A DNA stretch of 64,000 nucleotides from Nocardia donostiensis (lineage in GTDB: Bacteria; Actinomycetota; Actinomycetes; Mycobacteriales; Mycobacteriaceae), in the NCBI RefSeq assembly GCF_002081715.1, contig NZ_MUKP01000004.1:143638-207637 (forward strand), written 5' to 3'. Below are positions 52,565 through 62,405 of the stretch, in pieces. Below the pieces are notes generated by a model that was given only the letters and a program-made list of their open reading frames with translations, made no database searches and had not been told where the DNA came from. Position 1 is the stretch's first letter. Every line of letters starts with the position of its first letter. The position numbers and the translations under genes are program-made.

Positions 52565-53161
52565 GTGAGCGAACCGACGGGACTGCGGGAACAGAAACGC
52601 CGCGCTACCAGGGCAGCCATCGTGCGCGCCGCCACCGACCTGTTCCTGGAACGCGGCCTCGCGGCCACGTCGGTCAGCGATATCGCCGCGGCAGCAGGAG
52701 TCTCGCGGCGCACGTTCTTCCTCTACTTCCCCGCCAAGGAAGACGTACTGTTCCATCACATCGAGGGACACGTGCGGACCGCGCTCGACGCGCTGACACC
52801 CCTCGGACCGGAGGCAACCGCCTGGGACGGCGTGCAGACCGTGGTCGTGGCGCTGGTACACGCCTTCGACACCACCGCCGACCATGCCGACGAACTCGCC
52901 GACGTGCGCGCTCAGCTCTTCCGCGATGCCCACGGTCTACCCGGCTCGCTGATGCTGCGACTGCGCTCGGTGTATGCCACTCTGCTCACCGCCCTGCGGG
53001 AGCGCTTCCCCGACCCCGCCGACCAGCCGCTGCTCAGCGCACATCTGGGTGCGGTGATGGGGGCGGTGGCCGCGGCCGCCACCAGCGTCGGCGCCAACGA
53101 ACGCGCCGCGGCCATGCGCTCGGCACTCGAATGTGCGGGAGCCGGTTTCCGCCGGACATGA
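52565..53161 (+). CDS. TetR family transcriptional regulator
   Basis: 198 residues starting at GTG 52565. The helix-turn-helix is clear (ATDLFLERGLAATSVSDIAA, AAGVSRRTFFLYFPAKEDVL); the rest is a helical effector domain. The start lies 25 nt after a double palindrome that it probably binds, repressing itself and the divergent SDR gene. Confidence 0.93.
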   Translation: MSEPTGLREQKRRATRAAIVRAATDLFLERGLAATSVSDIAAAAGVSRRTFFLYFPAKEDVLFHHIEGHVRTALDALTPLGPEATAWDGVQTVVVALVHAFDTTADHADELADVRAQLFRDAHGLPGSLMLRLRSVYATLLTALRERFPDPADQPLLSAHLGAVMGAVAAAATSVGANERAAAMRSALECAGAGFRRT

Positions 53162-53191
53162 GAGGAGCCTCATGCACCCGGTCAGCGGCGG

Positions 53192-53671
53192 CTAGGCGTC
53201 GCCGGACGCCCACATATTCGCCAGCAGCTGGTGACTCGGGGTGTCGGCGAGGGATTGGGAAGACTCGTAGATGCGCTCGTAGCCGGTGGAGGTGATCCGC
53301 CACTGCCCGTCGGGATCGCGGCGGTAGCGGTCGGTGTAGTACCCGGCGCCGCGGATGAGGACGCCGTATTCGGTGGCGATGACCGTGTCTTCGAAAGACC
53401 AGCTCCCGGCGGCGGTATCGCCGTCGACGGTGATCTCCGGATGGTTGGCGACATGGGCGGTGACGATGGCCGGTCCCATGTTTTCGCGTAGGAATCCCAC
53501 GATCGCCGCGCGGCCGTCCAGCGCGAGCGGCCCGCCAACGGCGTGGGTGCCGTAGCGGCCCTGTGCGTCGACGGCGAGGGTGTCGGCGAACTCGTCCCAG
53601 CGTTTGAGGTCCAGCGTCCGGAAGTACCGGTATTTGAGGGTGCGCACAGCTTCGAGGGCTTCCAGATCCAT
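53192..53671 (-). CDS. SnoaL-like/nuclear transport factor 2-like protein, copy A
   Basis: 159-residue single-domain cone-shaped barrel protein of the SnoaL_4 type: ALEAVRTLKYRYFRTLDLKR then WDEFADTLAVDAQGRYG at the start, FEDTVIATEYGVLIRGAGYY, DRYRRDPDGQWRI. Possible small cyclase, isomerase or dehydratase; Asp/His catalytic residues cannot be assigned safely. The start ATG 53671 is preferred over 53713. A second member of the same fold is encoded directly upstream on the same strand. Confidence 0.85.
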   Translation of the reverse strand: MDLEALEAVRTLKYRYFRTLDLKRWDEFADTLAVDAQGRYGTHAVGGPLALDGRAAIVGFLRENMGPAIVTAHVANHPEITVDGDTAAGSWSFEDTVIATEYGVLIRGAGYYTDRYRRDPDGQWRITSTGYERIYESSQSLADTPSHQLLANMWASGDA

Positions 53672-53716
53672 GCGGAGAGCCTGGCATGCGCCACCCCGAG
53701 AAAACAAGAACAAGTT

Positions 53717-54148
53717 CTAATTCTGCGCGAAGGCCTCCTCCAGCCCGTCGAACCAGGCCGATTCCTCGACCAGGCTGGTACTACGCCAGCCGTCGGAGGT
53801 GCGAACCAGTTCGTGGTGGTACCAGCCACCGCAGTAGAACCGCCTACCGGGCGAGACGATCATCGGGTTGAGGAACATCGCGCGCACCCGGGCCCGGTCA
53901 CCGTCGAGGTCGACGCCGATATTGGAGATGAAATGCTGGGTGCGTTCGAACAGTTCCAGCGCCTTCGACAGCTGCTCCACCACCGTGTCGAGATCACCGT
54001 TCGGCCCGCCCGCGGTGCTGTAGTCGATCCGCGCATCGGGAGTGAACACCGTGCGGTACAGCCCCCAGTCCTTGGTATCGACGGCATGCGCGTAACGGGT
54101 CAGCAGGTCGGTGATCGCCATCCGGTCCGCGATCGTCTGTATGTCCAC
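53717..54148 (-). CDS. SnoaL-like/nuclear transport factor 2-like protein, copy B
   Basis: About 143 residues. Core: IQTIADRMAITDLLTRYAHA, VDTKDWGLYRTVFTPDARID, QHFISNIGVDLDGDRARVRA, FYCGGWYHHELVRTSDGWR. Same fold as copy A but clearly diverged. The start is uncertain: GTG 54148 lies just after GAAGGG; TTG codons at 54160 and 54166 are alternatives, and the upper limit is the DUF1992 stop at 54210. The pair A/B may form a pathway step with the SDR at 51582, but nothing proves it. Confidence 0.8.
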   Translation of the reverse strand: MDIQTIADRMAITDLLTRYAHAVDTKDWGLYRTVFTPDARIDYSTAGGPNGDLDTVVEQLSKALELFERTQHFISNIGVDLDGDRARVRAMFLNPMIVSPGRRFYCGGWYHHELVRTSDGWRSTSLVEESAWFDGLEEAFAQN

Positions 54149-54209
54149 CCCTTCATACAAGCGCAACCACGGCGGCGACGGGCGCGATTCGGCGCGGAGA
54201 GCGATCTCC

Positions 54210-54719
54210 TCAGACGTCCGGCTCGCGACGCAGGATGCGCCGCCACCACGGCCGGTTCCGGGGAGTGCACACGGGCGCGGGCAATGACTCGGCGGTGGGA
54301 CGGCGGGCCGGGACGCGATGCTGCCCTCGCCATTGTTCAACGATCTCGTCGGCATTCACCGGGACGACCGGAACAGCGGGTCCGTGCGGCATCCGCAGCC
54401 ACTCGACGATCCGGCGGTTGAGCTCCGAGACCATCTCGCGCACCTGCTGTTCGGAGGGCAACTCGCGCACGGTGTCGGGAAGCCGCTCCACATCCCGGCG
54501 CAACACCAGCGACGGCGGTAGCACCCCCTCGGCGCCAACCCCTTCTCTGCGCAGGTATTCCTTCAGCCACCAGTTCTCGTCGTGGAAGGGATTGCCCGCC
54601 CCGGGCAACGGCTTGCCGGTGCCGGGCAGGTTATCGAATTCGCCGCGCTCGGTCGCTTCCCGGATCTTGCGATCGACCCAGGACTCGAAGTCGACGTTCG
54701 ACGGTTTACGTTCGGTCAT
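54210..54719 (-). CDS. DUF1992 (DnaJ homologue subfamily C member 28-like) protein
   Basis: 169 residues. The N-terminal block FESWVDRKIREATERGEFDN then LPGTGKPLPGAGNPFHDENW is the DUF1992 signature; a basic C-terminus rich in Arg and Pro follows. The family is widespread in actinobacteria and also found in eukaryotic DNAJC28 but has no settled function. The start ATG 54719 is within a short A/T-containing promoter region. Confidence 0.92.
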   Translation of the reverse strand: MTERKPSNVDFESWVDRKIREATERGEFDNLPGTGKPLPGAGNPFHDENWWLKEYLRREGVGAEGVLPPSLVLRRDVERLPDTVRELPSEQQVREMVSELNRRIVEWLRMPHGPAVPVVPVNADEIVEQWRGQHRVPARRPTAESLPAPVCTPRNRPWWRRILRREPDV

Positions 54720-54889
54720 CGCGCACCTCCCGATCGCGTTGATACAGATGTATCATACGCGCTGGATCAGCCGTGAGCCCAGTGCGCATATCGCGCGGTC
54801 GAAGAAACAACCCGATTTCCCCCGGTTTGCGCTTCGAGCGCCGTGGTACTGCCGCAGAGTCCATCACAAGAAACCGGAAAGGATCACAG

Positions 54890-55075
54890 ATGAGCCAGGT
54901 CAGCCCGATCCAGATGCAGAAATATCTGTCCGGTATCGACTACCCGTGCGACCGCGACGAACTCATCCAGACCGCGCGGGCGAACGGGGCCGACGAGCGG
55001 GTGCTCGACGCGCTCGAAGGACTGCCCGACCGCACCTTCGACGGCCCGAACGCCGTGAGCCAAGCCGTCTCCTGA
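54890..55075 (+). CDS. DUF2795 family small protein
   Basis: 61 residues: PIQMQKYLSGIDYPCDRDEL then IQTARANGADERVLDALEGL, PDRTFDGPNAVSQAV. This is the full DUF2795 helical domain. GGAAAGGA precedes the ATG at 54890. It lies 23 nt upstream of the DinB-like gene, so both may be co-transcribed. Function unknown. Confidence 0.9.
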   Translation: MSQVSPIQMQKYLSGIDYPCDRDELIQTARANGADERVLDALEGLPDRTFDGPNAVSQAVS

Positions 55076-55098
55076 CGGTGGGCGCAACGAGGTCGACG

Positions 55099-55605
55099 AT
55101 GACGAGTGCCGATGTGCTCATCGATGGCTATGACCGGATACGCGAGGCCGTGCACCAGGCGGTGGACGGCCTCGACGAAGACGATCTGGCCTACCGGGTG
55201 GACCCCGGCGCGAATTCGATCGCGTGGCTGATCTGGCACCTGGCCCGGGTGCAGGACGACCACATCGCCGAACTGGCCGAGCGCGAACAGGTATGGACCG
55301 ACCGGGGCTGGTACGAACGGTTCGGTCTGCGTCTGGACCGGCGAGCGACCGGTTTCGGTGACGGCCCCGGCGATGTCGCCGAAGTGGTCGCGCCCGCGGA
55401 ACTGCTCGTCGGTTACTACGACGCCGTGCACGAGCAGACGCTGCGGTTCATTCGCGGCCTCGCCGACGACGACCTCGCCAAGATCATCGATACCAGATGG
55501 GACCCGCCGGTCACCCTCGGGGTGCGGCTGGTCAGTGTGCTGGCCGACGATCTGCAACATGCAGGGCAGGCCGCTTACCTCCGGGGGCATCTCCGTCGGA
55601 GGTAA
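55099..55605 (+). CDS. DinB/DUF664 superfamily protein
   Basis: 168-residue four-helix bundle protein of the DinB/mycothiol-dependent metalloenzyme superfamily: DRIREAVHQAVDGLDEDDLA, SIAWLIWHLARVQDDHIAEL, VLADDLQHAGQAAYLRG. The histidines in WHLARVQDDH and DDLQHAGQ are the usual three metal ligands. Possible thiol (mycothiol)-dependent transferase; the substrate is unknown. Confidence 0.92.
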   Translation: MTSADVLIDGYDRIREAVHQAVDGLDEDDLAYRVDPGANSIAWLIWHLARVQDDHIAELAEREQVWTDRGWYERFGLRLDRRATGFGDGPGDVAEVVAPAELLVGYYDAVHEQTLRFIRGLADDDLAKIIDTRWDPPVTLGVRLVSVLADDLQHAGQAAYLRGHLRRR

Positions 55606-55620
55606 GCGGTCGGCCTCTCC

Positions 55621-57291
55621 CTATTTCAGATCCAGATCCCGGCGCTGGAACCGCAGCACACCGCCTGCCACACCGGCCGCGGCGAGCACCAGCAACACGA
55701 TCACCGCCGCCCAGCGCATCTGCTCCGCAGGCAATCTGGCGATATGAGCGAACGGCGACAGATCCTGCACCCAGCTCGGCAAATCCATGATCGGCCCGAA
55801 GAATCCGACGATCAGTGCGAATCCGAACAGGGCCCAGGCGGCGCCGATGAATCGGGGTGCGAGGCCGTAGAGCAGCGCCGCGAGCGCGAGCACCAGCAGC
55901 ACGGCGGGGGCAAAGGCCAGATGCGCGGCAACCATCTGCCAGGCGTACTCGGCCTCGCCGACGGAGATCGCCATGGCGACACCCAACGCCAGCCCGGACA
56001 CCAGCAGCAACAGCAGCGCCCCGACCGCCGCCACCAGGGTGTACATGCCCAGCCACGTGCCACGTCCGACAGCGGTGGCCAGCACCGGCTCGACGCGCCC
56101 TCCGGTCTCCTCGGCGCGCAGCGATTGCACCGCCAGGATTACGAAGATCGTCGCCAGCAGCGCATCGAAAAATGCCATGGTGCCCGCGTAACCGTCGAGC
56201 ATCCGGCTCGGGTCGCCGCCCATCACCTCGACCAGAGGTTCGGGCAGCTCGTCGAACGAGGCGACGATCGAATTCCCGATACCGCCGTAGAGCGCGCCCC
56301 CCACGGCCAACGCACAGCCCCAGCCGATCAGAGCCGCCTGCTGCAGCCGCAACGCCAGCGCCAACGGCGAATCCAACCAGGACGCCGCCGCCGCGGACCC
56401 CGGCCGCGGCGGCACCAGGCCGGCCGCAAGATCACGCCGCGCCGACAACAGGTAGGCGAGCGCGACCAGCAGCACGGCGAGCACCAGCGACAGCGCCAGC
56501 GGCCACCAGCGACCGTCGGCATAGGGCCGAGTCTGCTGCGACCAAGCCAGCGGCGACACCCAGGACAAGGCGCTGCCGCCCTCGCGCAACGCATCACCGG
56601 CGGCCCGCACTGCATACGCGGCTCCCAGCACAGCACCCGCGAGACCGGAAGCGGCCCGCGAGTATTCGGTTACCTGCACAGTCACCGCAGTAACAGCGGC
56701 GAACACCAGACCGGCCGCGGCGACCGACGCACCGAACAGCAGCGCATCATCGGTAGCCAGCCCCGCGACCGCGAATGATCCCGCGATCAGCACGGCCAGC
56801 GCGATATTCGCCGCGACCGCGACCACCAGCGCCGCGGTGAGCTGGGCGTGGCGGCCGACCACGCTGGCGCGTACCAGTTCGGCCCGGCCGGTCTGCTCCT
56901 CCACCCGCGTGCAGCGCGAGATCAGCAGGATGTTCATCAACGCGGCCAGCAACAGGTAGTAGAGCCCGTACACCGCGACGATGACCGATTCCAGCGTCGG
57001 GTCGGCCAGCCCGTAGCCCGGTCCGGAGATGAGCGCACCGACGACGCCGCCCGCGAACTCACCGATCGCACGCAGATCCTCCTGGGACCGGTATACCTGG
57101 GGCAACGCATTGGCGTAGTAGAGACTCATCAGGGTGATCCCGAGGATCCATCCGGTGAGTTTGAGCCGGTCACGCCGCGCAATGAACCGGACAAGGGGCG
57201 CGGTACCCACCAACGCGCCGCGGCGACCGCCCACCACCTGCCGGGGCGAGATCGGCGCGCGCGAGGCAGAACTGGTCGTGGTGGTCGTCAT
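55621..57291 (-). CDS. ABC exporter permease (two fused six-helix halves)
   Basis: 556 residues with about 12 transmembrane segments in two halves (about 45-300 and 330-545), matching ABC-2-like exporter permeases of actinobacteria that carry TetR/MarR-regulated antibiotic or polyketide export. The segment [20 protein letters not shown] is the typical cytoplasmic coupling motif and recurs in the second half as [18 protein letters not shown]. The start overlaps the end of the ATPase gene (ATGA). Exported substrate unknown. Confidence 0.9.
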   Translation of the reverse strand: MTTTTTSSASRAPISPRQVVGGRRGALVGTAPLVRFIARRDRLKLTGWILGITLMSLYYANALPQVYRSQEDLRAIGEFAGGVVGALISGPGYGLADPTLESVIVAVYGLYYLLLAALMNILLISRCTRVEEQTGRAELVRASVVGRHAQLTAALVVAVAANIALAVLIAGSFAVAGLATDDALLFGASVAAAGLVFAAVTAVTVQVTEYSRAASGLAGAVLGAAYAVRAAGDALREGGSALSWVSPLAWSQQTRPYADGRWWPLALSLVLAVLLVALAYLLSARRDLAAGLVPPRPGSAAAASWLDSPLALALRLQQAALIGWGCALAVGGALYGGIGNSIVASFDELPEPLVEVMGGDPSRMLDGYAGTMAFFDALLATIFVILAVQSLRAEETGGRVEPVLATAVGRGTWLGMYTLVAAVGALLLLLVSGLALGVAMAISVGEAEYAWQMVAAHLAFAPAVLLVLALAALLYGLAPRFIGAAWALFGFALIVGFFGPIMDLPSWVQDLSPFAHIARLPAEQMRWAAVIVLLVLAAAGVAGGVLRFQRRDLDLK

Positions 57292-58196
57292 TTTCCCGCT
57301 CCGTTCGCGGCCAGCTCATCGCCGTAATGGCGCAGCATGAGCTCTTCCAGGGTGGGTGGGTGGCTGGTCAGCGACCGGATACCGGCGCCGCTGAGCTTCG
57401 CGATGGCCGAGCCCAGGGCCGCGCCGTCGACATCGAACCGGATCCGACCGTCCTCGGTGGACACATGGTGGACGCCGGTGAGTTCGGACAGATCGGTCAC
57501 CGGGCTCACCGTGACCGCCTCCACCGTCGTCCGAGTCAGATGCCGCAGTTCGGTGAGCGTGCCCGACTGCACGGTCCGGCCACGCCGGATGATGCTCACC
57601 CGGTCGGCGAGCTTTTCCACCTGCGCGAGGATGTGACTGGACAACAGCACGGTGCCGCCTGCGGCCTTCACATCGGCGACCACTTCCTGGAACACCACCT
57701 CCATCAGCGGATCCAGGCCCGAGGTCGGTTCGTCGAGCAGGAACAGTTCGGCATCGGAGGCCAGGGCTGCGATCAGCGCGACCTTCTGCCGGTTGCCTTT
57801 GGAGTAGGTGCGGCCCTTCTTGGTCGGATCGAGATCGAAGCGTTCGATCAGGTCGGCGCGGCGCTGCGGGTTAAGCCCGCCGCGCAGGCGACCCAGCAGG
57901 TCGATGGCCTCACCGCCGGTGAGGTTCGGCCACAGCTCCACATCGCCGGGCACATAGGCGAGCCTGCGGTGCAGCGTTACCGCGTCTCGCCACGGGTCGC
58001 CACCGAGCAATGACACCTGTCCGCTGTCGGCGCGCAGCAGGCCCAGCAGCACGCGGGTGGTCGTGGTCTTACCCGCCCCGTTCGGACCCAGGAAGCCGTG
58101 GACCTCCCCGTAGGCGACATCGAGGTCGAGGCCGTCGAGCGCGGTGGTCGAGCCGAAAGTCTTGCGCAGCCCGGAGATTGCGATGGCATTTTTCAT
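57288..58196 (-). CDS. ABC transporter ATP-binding protein
   Basis: 302 residues. Walker [12 protein letters not shown], signature-like [17 protein letters not shown] (variant of LSGGQ), Walker [16 protein letters not shown], and the switch histidine in LLSSHILAQ. The C-terminal 80 residues form the usual DrrA-type extension. Works with the permease encoded 4 nt overlapping downstream to export a drug-like compound. Its promoter faces that of the MarR-like pair, with a perfect palindrome between. Confidence 0.95.
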   Translation of the reverse strand: MKNAIAISGLRKTFGSTTALDGLDLDVAYGEVHGFLGPNGAGKTTTTRVLLGLLRADSGQVSLLGGDPWRDAVTLHRRLAYVPGDVELWPNLTGGEAIDLLGRLRGGLNPQRRADLIERFDLDPTKKGRTYSKGNRQKVALIAALASDAELFLLDEPTSGLDPLMEVVFQEVVADVKAAGGTVLLSSHILAQVEKLADRVSIIRRGRTVQSGTLTELRHLTRTTVEAVTVSPVTDLSELTGVHHVSTEDGRIRFDVDGAALGSAIAKLSGAGIRSLTSHPPTLEELMLRHYGDELAANGAGK

Positions 58197-58216
58197 AAGT
58201 CAGATAGTACAAATCG

Positions 58217-58232
58217 TTCACAAATTTGTGAA
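58217..58232. promoter_or_regulatory. Probable operator of the ABC exporter / MarR-like pair
   Basis: TTCACAAATTTGTGAA is a perfect 16-base palindrome, 20 nt from the ATPase start and 12 nt from the first regulator start. It is in an A/T-rich promoter region between the divergent genes. Confidence 0.85.
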
Positions 58233-58244
58233 TACTTTGACGAT

Positions 58245-58823
58245 ATGATGGACCAGCCAGAGCTGATGACGAACAAGGGAGACGCACCGGTGGCCGGAGA
58301 GGACCCGCAGGAAGAAGCCGTCCTGCGGTTCGTCGAGCAGTTCGGCCTGCTCCTCACCGAATCCGGGATGCCGCGCATGGCCGCGCGGGTCTTCGCCTTC
58401 GTGCTGGCCGACGACGCCGACCGCTATACCGCCCAGGAATTGGCGCACGGACTGCGGGTGAGCCCAGCCGCGATCTCGGGAGCGGTCCGCTACCTGGTGC
58501 TGTCCGGGCTACTCGGCCGGGAACGCGAACCGGGGGCGCGCGCCGATACCTACCGGGTCTACGACGACGATGTCTGGTATGCCATCGCCATGCAGCGGAA
58601 GCATGCGCTCGACCGCTGGGTACGTTTCCTCGCCGACGGAGTCGAGATGCTCGACGAAGCGCGACCAGGCGGGCGGCGCGTCCGCGAGACACTGGAGTAC
58701 TACCGTTTCCTCAACGCCGAGGTGCCGGAAATGATGCGGCGCTGGCATGAGCACAGACAGGCCTTGTTCCCCGACCCGCCGTCCGCCGGCGATGCGCGCA
58801 CGGCTGAGAGGAGGCCTGAATGA
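58245..58823 (+). CDS. GbsR/MarR-like transcriptional regulator, paralog 1
   Basis: 192 residues starting at ATG 58245 (58248 and 58266 possible). A winged helix in the middle (DRYTAQELAHGLRVSPAAIS, GAVRYLVLSGLLGRERE) is preceded by FVEQFGLLLTESGMPRMAAR and followed by a long C-terminal helix pair. It matches PadR/GbsR-like regulators that sit next to ABC exporters. It overlaps the next gene by 4 nt. Divergent from the ABC exporter. Confidence 0.9.
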   Translation: MMDQPELMTNKGDAPVAGEDPQEEAVLRFVEQFGLLLTESGMPRMAARVFAFVLADDADRYTAQELAHGLRVSPAAISGAVRYLVLSGLLGREREPGARADTYRVYDDDVWYAIAMQRKHALDRWVRFLADGVEMLDEARPGGRRVRETLEYYRFLNAEVPEMMRRWHEHRQALFPDPPSAGDARTAERRPE

Positions 58824-59311
58824 CGCAGGAGACGGATTCGCCGCTCCTAGCAGCGGATATGGTGCGCTATATCGAGAAACTCGCCCTTGGCCTGACCGAG
58901 ATGGGCTGGCCGAGAATGCCTGCCCGCGTATTCGCCGCCCTGCAGGTCAGCGACGAAGGCAGGCTCACCGCGGCCGAACTGGCACGCATCCTGTCGATCA
59001 GCCCGGCGGCAATCTCGGGTGCAGTGCGCTACCTCGACCAGGTCGGCGTGGTGACCAAGGTCCGGTTACCCGGGCAGCGCCGCGACCACTACCAGCTCTA
59101 CGACGACCTGTGGTACGCGAGCTTCCTGAAACGCGACCGAATGCTCAAAATGTGGGCCGAGAACGCCGACGAGGGCATCGAGCTGGTCGGCCAGGACACC
59201 AAAGCCGGGCGACGGCTGGCCGAGATGCGCGATTTCTTCGAGTTCTTCGTCACAGAGCTGCCCCTGCTGTTCGACCGTTGGCACGAACAGCGCAATGCGC
59301 AACGATCCTGA
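58820..59311 (+). CDS. GbsR/MarR-like transcriptional regulator, paralog 2
   Basis: 163 residues, clearly homologous to the preceding gene (both contain SPAAISGAVRYL and a WPRMPARVFA or PRMAARVFAF segment and a YDD(L/V)WYA motif). The start overlaps the previous stop (ATGA), so both are made together and may act as a heterodimer or as two regulators of the same exporter. Confidence 0.9.
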   Translation: MTQETDSPLLAADMVRYIEKLALGLTEMGWPRMPARVFAALQVSDEGRLTAAELARILSISPAAISGAVRYLDQVGVVTKVRLPGQRRDHYQLYDDLWYASFLKRDRMLKMWAENADEGIELVGQDTKAGRRLAEMRDFFEFFVTELPLLFDRWHEQRNAQRS

Positions 59312-59375
59312 CGCCGCAATCCACACCGATCCCGGCCACGCCCGTCGAGCTCAGCGACGGGCGCGGCCCCGGTGA

Positions 59376-60824
59376 TCAGCCGCCTGCGACGGTGCGCTGC
59401 CGGGTCGTCCTGGCCCGCCTGCGCTCGGCCTGCAACTCCGCGAGTTCCTGTTCCAGGATGTCGGCGACCCGGAACTGGTCGGTGTTGTAGATATCGGGTG
59501 AGCGGACCACGTCCTTGACCGTATCGGCGTCGCCGTCGCTCGAGCCCTTCTTGTCCTTACCGTTCTTGCCTTCGGTGGCGCCGTTCTTGCTACCGGCCCC
59601 CGTGCTGCCGCTCTGGGCCTCGGAACCCTTCTTCCCCTCGACGCTCTTGCGCTTGGTGTCGAACACCTCGGTGATACCGGGATCGGCCGCATCGAGCTCG
59701 CGGGCCACCTTGGCTGCTATGTCGAGTTCCGGTTTGCTCCGGCTCGGCTGGTCGATAGTCGAACCGGCGCTGCCGTTGGAGGACGAGAACAGCTCTTCGG
59801 TCTCCAGCGACAGGGTGGACAGGCTTTCCGTCTTGGACCGGCGCTCGGCGCGGAACGCCGACGTGCGGCGTGTGCTCTCGCGTGGGGTACCTGCCGACGG
59901 ATTCGTTTCCGCCGCCGGAGCTGTTTCCGCCGCCGAACCGGTCGGCGTCGATTCACGCACGTCCTCCGGGCGCGGCACGCCCTGTGCCGCATTGGCAGCG
60001 CTGCTCAGCCGATGGGTGGCGACCCGAGGCAGGGTGCGGCGGATCTGTTCGGCCGGATCGGGCAGCTCGCGGATCTGTTCGGTGGCCTTGGCGATGGCAA
60101 GGCCGTACCGGGCGCTGACGGCGTCGTGGATGAGCAGGGCGACACCGATCATCACCGGTGCGACCGCGTGCACCGCGGCGTCGTACCAGTCCCCGGCCCG
60201 CACATAGGGGTAGGTGTTGAGGCTGACGGTCAGCGCCAGCAGGGCGAATTCGGCGGCCGCTACCTGCTTGCGGTTGTCGATCACACCCCATTCGGCCACT
60301 TTGTTGGTGCCGATCATGATGATGATCAGGCAGACGCTGATCATCGCCTCTAGCAGGTAGCTGAACCAGTACAGCGGATCGGAAGGCCCGGTGGGCGCAA
60401 TGTTCTGCTGGACATTGACTGCCGACCACAGCATGCCGGCGCCGACGACAGCGGCCAGCGCGCGCAACGACCAGGAGCGGTGCCGGTACAGCGAGGCCAG
60501 CTTGGCGTGCGGACTGGACTCGCGCCGCTGCGCGGCGATTGCCTTCCTGGCGAGCAGCAGATCTCGCATATCGGCCTTCTCGATCTCCTCCGTGGTCTGC
60601 CTGGCACGATCGGACGCTGCCGCGGCGGCCTGTACCTCTTTCCAGCGTTGGCTGCGGTCTTGATCGCGAATACGTTCGGCCAGCTCACGCTCGGCGTGCA
60701 GCTCGTCTTCGGACAGCGCTTCGGTCAGTGCGGGATCGAACTGGTAGGCAAGCCGTCCGCGGGCCCGTTCGACCCGCCTCGCCAGCTGCGTGACCTCGTC
60801 CTCGATAGGGTGCTCGGTGGTCAT
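59376..60824 (-). CDS. DUF2637/Spd-like membrane protein with coiled-coil and disordered tail
   Basis: 482 residues from ATG 60824. Residues about 10-100 are a charged helical, coiled-coil-like region; 110-260 contain four transmembrane segments (including PLYWFSYLLEAMISVCLIII and FALLALTVSLNTYPYVRAGD) that resemble the DUF2637/Spd family of actinomycete plasmids and conjugative elements; the remaining 220 residues are low-complexity Ser/Lys/Glu/Gly-rich, ending in a coiled-coil (ILEQELAELQAERRRARTTR). No other transfer gene is nearby. The resemblance rests on the membrane part only. Confidence 0.7.
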   Translation of the reverse strand: MTTEHPIEDEVTQLARRVERARGRLAYQFDPALTEALSEDELHAERELAERIRDQDRSQRWKEVQAAAAASDRARQTTEEIEKADMRDLLLARKAIAAQRRESSPHAKLASLYRHRSWSLRALAAVVGAGMLWSAVNVQQNIAPTGPSDPLYWFSYLLEAMISVCLIIIMIGTNKVAEWGVIDNRKQVAAAEFALLALTVSLNTYPYVRAGDWYDAAVHAVAPVMIGVALLIHDAVSARYGLAIAKATEQIRELPDPAEQIRRTLPRVATHRLSSAANAAQGVPRPEDVRESTPTGSAAETAPAAETNPSAGTPRESTRRTSAFRAERRSKTESLSTLSLETEELFSSSNGSAGSTIDQPSRSKPELDIAAKVARELDAADPGITEVFDTKRKSVEGKKGSEAQSGSTGAGSKNGATEGKNGKDKKGSSDGDADTVKDVVRSPDIYNTDQFRVADILEQELAELQAERRRARTTRQRTVAGG

Positions 60825-61037
60825 TTCGGCTCCCGCCCGGGGAGATTCGATGGCAGACAAGTGATCACGCGTGGGAACGGTACATCCCTTTCCATATCAA
60901 TGCACTGTCGCCGTCGGATCCGTCCGGCTCCCACGGTCGGCGAACCCCCCGTGGCCAGCCGGTTTCGGGCAGGTTTCACCGGGTACGTGCCGGTCATCGG
61001 CCGATATCGACGGCAGGCATGCCGGGAGGAGATGGCG

Positions 61038-62405
61038 ATGGCGGAGAATCAGGTGCCTCAGCAGAGCGGTGTCCGGGCCGTGCGTACCCTGGCCGACCTC
61101 GGGTTCGCGCCTTTCGCCGCGGGGGTGATCGCCCGGCGGCGCCGGGTGCAGGGGTTACTGGAAAGATACGACGCCGACCGCAGGCAGGTGGAACGGATGC
61201 GGGCGCTGCGGCAAGAGTTCGGTCGCGGACCGGTGGAACTGGTCGTGCCCGGCCGCCGGGTTGTCATCGTGACCGACCCCGAGGACGTCGGCCGGGTACT
61301 GGCGCAGGCACCGTCACCGTTTCATCCGGCCAACCGGGAGAAACGAGCGGCGCTGCGGCAATTCCAGCCGCATGCCGTGCTGGTGTCCGAAGGCGGGCTG
61401 CGAGAACAGCGGCGCGCAGTGAACGAGGCGGCACTGGATACGGCGGCGCCGCTGCACCGGCTCGCCTGGCCGTTCGCCGATCTCGTCGCCGCCGAGGCCC
61501 GGCCCCTGCTCACCGACGCATTGCGGCGCGGGCGTTTCGACGCCGAGCAGTTCACCGTCGCCTGGTGGCGCCTGGTGCGGCGCTTGGTCCTCGGGGAGCG
61601 TGCCCGAGACGATCATGCGGTCACCGACGAACTACAGCGGCTGCGATCCGCGGCCAACTGGTCGTTCCTGGCCCCGGTGCACCGCAGGCGGCGCGAACGA
61701 TTCCTCGAACGGCTCTACAGCTACACCGCCTCGGCCGAGCCGGACAGCCTCGCCGGTGCTCTCGCCGCAACCCCGGCCTCAGGCGCGGTGGACCCGGTCG
61801 GGCAGATCCCGCACTGGTTGTTTGCCTTCGATGCGGCCGGGATCGCTTCGACTCGCGCGTTGGCGCTGCTGGCCACTCATCCCGAGCATCTCGAACGCGC
61901 ACGCATCGACTCCGCGGACCCGAGCACGCCGGGATTACGCCCGTATTTGCGGGCCTGCGTGCTGGAGTCGGTGCGGCTGTGGCCTACCACGCCTGCCATT
62001 CTGCGCGACACCATCACCGAAACCCAGTGGCGCGAAGGAGGCGACCGCTTCACCATCGCCCCGGGCGCTGCCCTGGTGATCTTCACACCCGCGTTCCATC
62101 GCGACCCCGACCTGCTGCCGTTCGCCGACGAGTTCGTCCCGCAGATCTGGCTGGACAACCGTGCCTCGCAATATCCGCAACTGGTGCCGTTCAGCGCGGG
62201 GCCTGCCGAATGCCCCGGCCGCAATCTCGTCCTGTTCGTCACCAGCACCGTGCTGGCGCATCTGCTCCATGAGGCCGAGTTCCAGCTGCGGTCTCGTCCG
62301 CGCCCTGCACCGAACACACCGTTGCCGAAGACTTTCAACAACTATGGCATCGAATTCGCTATCACCGCTCGCCCGCTCGCCGAGCAGCACGGACGCTCCC
62401 GATAA
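61038..62405 (+). CDS. Cytochrome P450
   Basis: 455 residues with all canonical motifs: I helix FAFDAAGIASTRAL (AGxxS), ExxR as Glu310-Ser-Val-Arg313 in ESVRLWP, and the heme loop PFSAGPAECPGRNLV with Cys392. It lacks a membrane anchor. The pattern is that of actinobacterial CYP families with unknown substrates. ATG 61038 is selected because GGGAGGAG lies at suitable distance; ATG 61032 is too close to it. No ferredoxin gene is adjacent; electron partners must come from elsewhere. Confidence 0.93.
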   Translation: MAENQVPQQSGVRAVRTLADLGFAPFAAGVIARRRRVQGLLERYDADRRQVERMRALRQEFGRGPVELVVPGRRVVIVTDPEDVGRVLAQAPSPFHPANREKRAALRQFQPHAVLVSEGGLREQRRAVNEAALDTAAPLHRLAWPFADLVAAEARPLLTDALRRGRFDAEQFTVAWWRLVRRLVLGERARDDHAVTDELQRLRSAANWSFLAPVHRRRRERFLERLYSYTASAEPDSLAGALAATPASGAVDPVGQIPHWLFAFDAAGIASTRALALLATHPEHLERARIDSADPSTPGLRPYLRACVLESVRLWPTTPAILRDTITETQWREGGDRFTIAPGAALVIFTPAFHRDPDLLPFADEFVPQIWLDNRASQYPQLVPFSAGPAECPGRNLVLFVTSTVLAHLLHEAEFQLRSRPRPAPNTPLPKTFNNYGIEFAITARPLAEQHGRSR

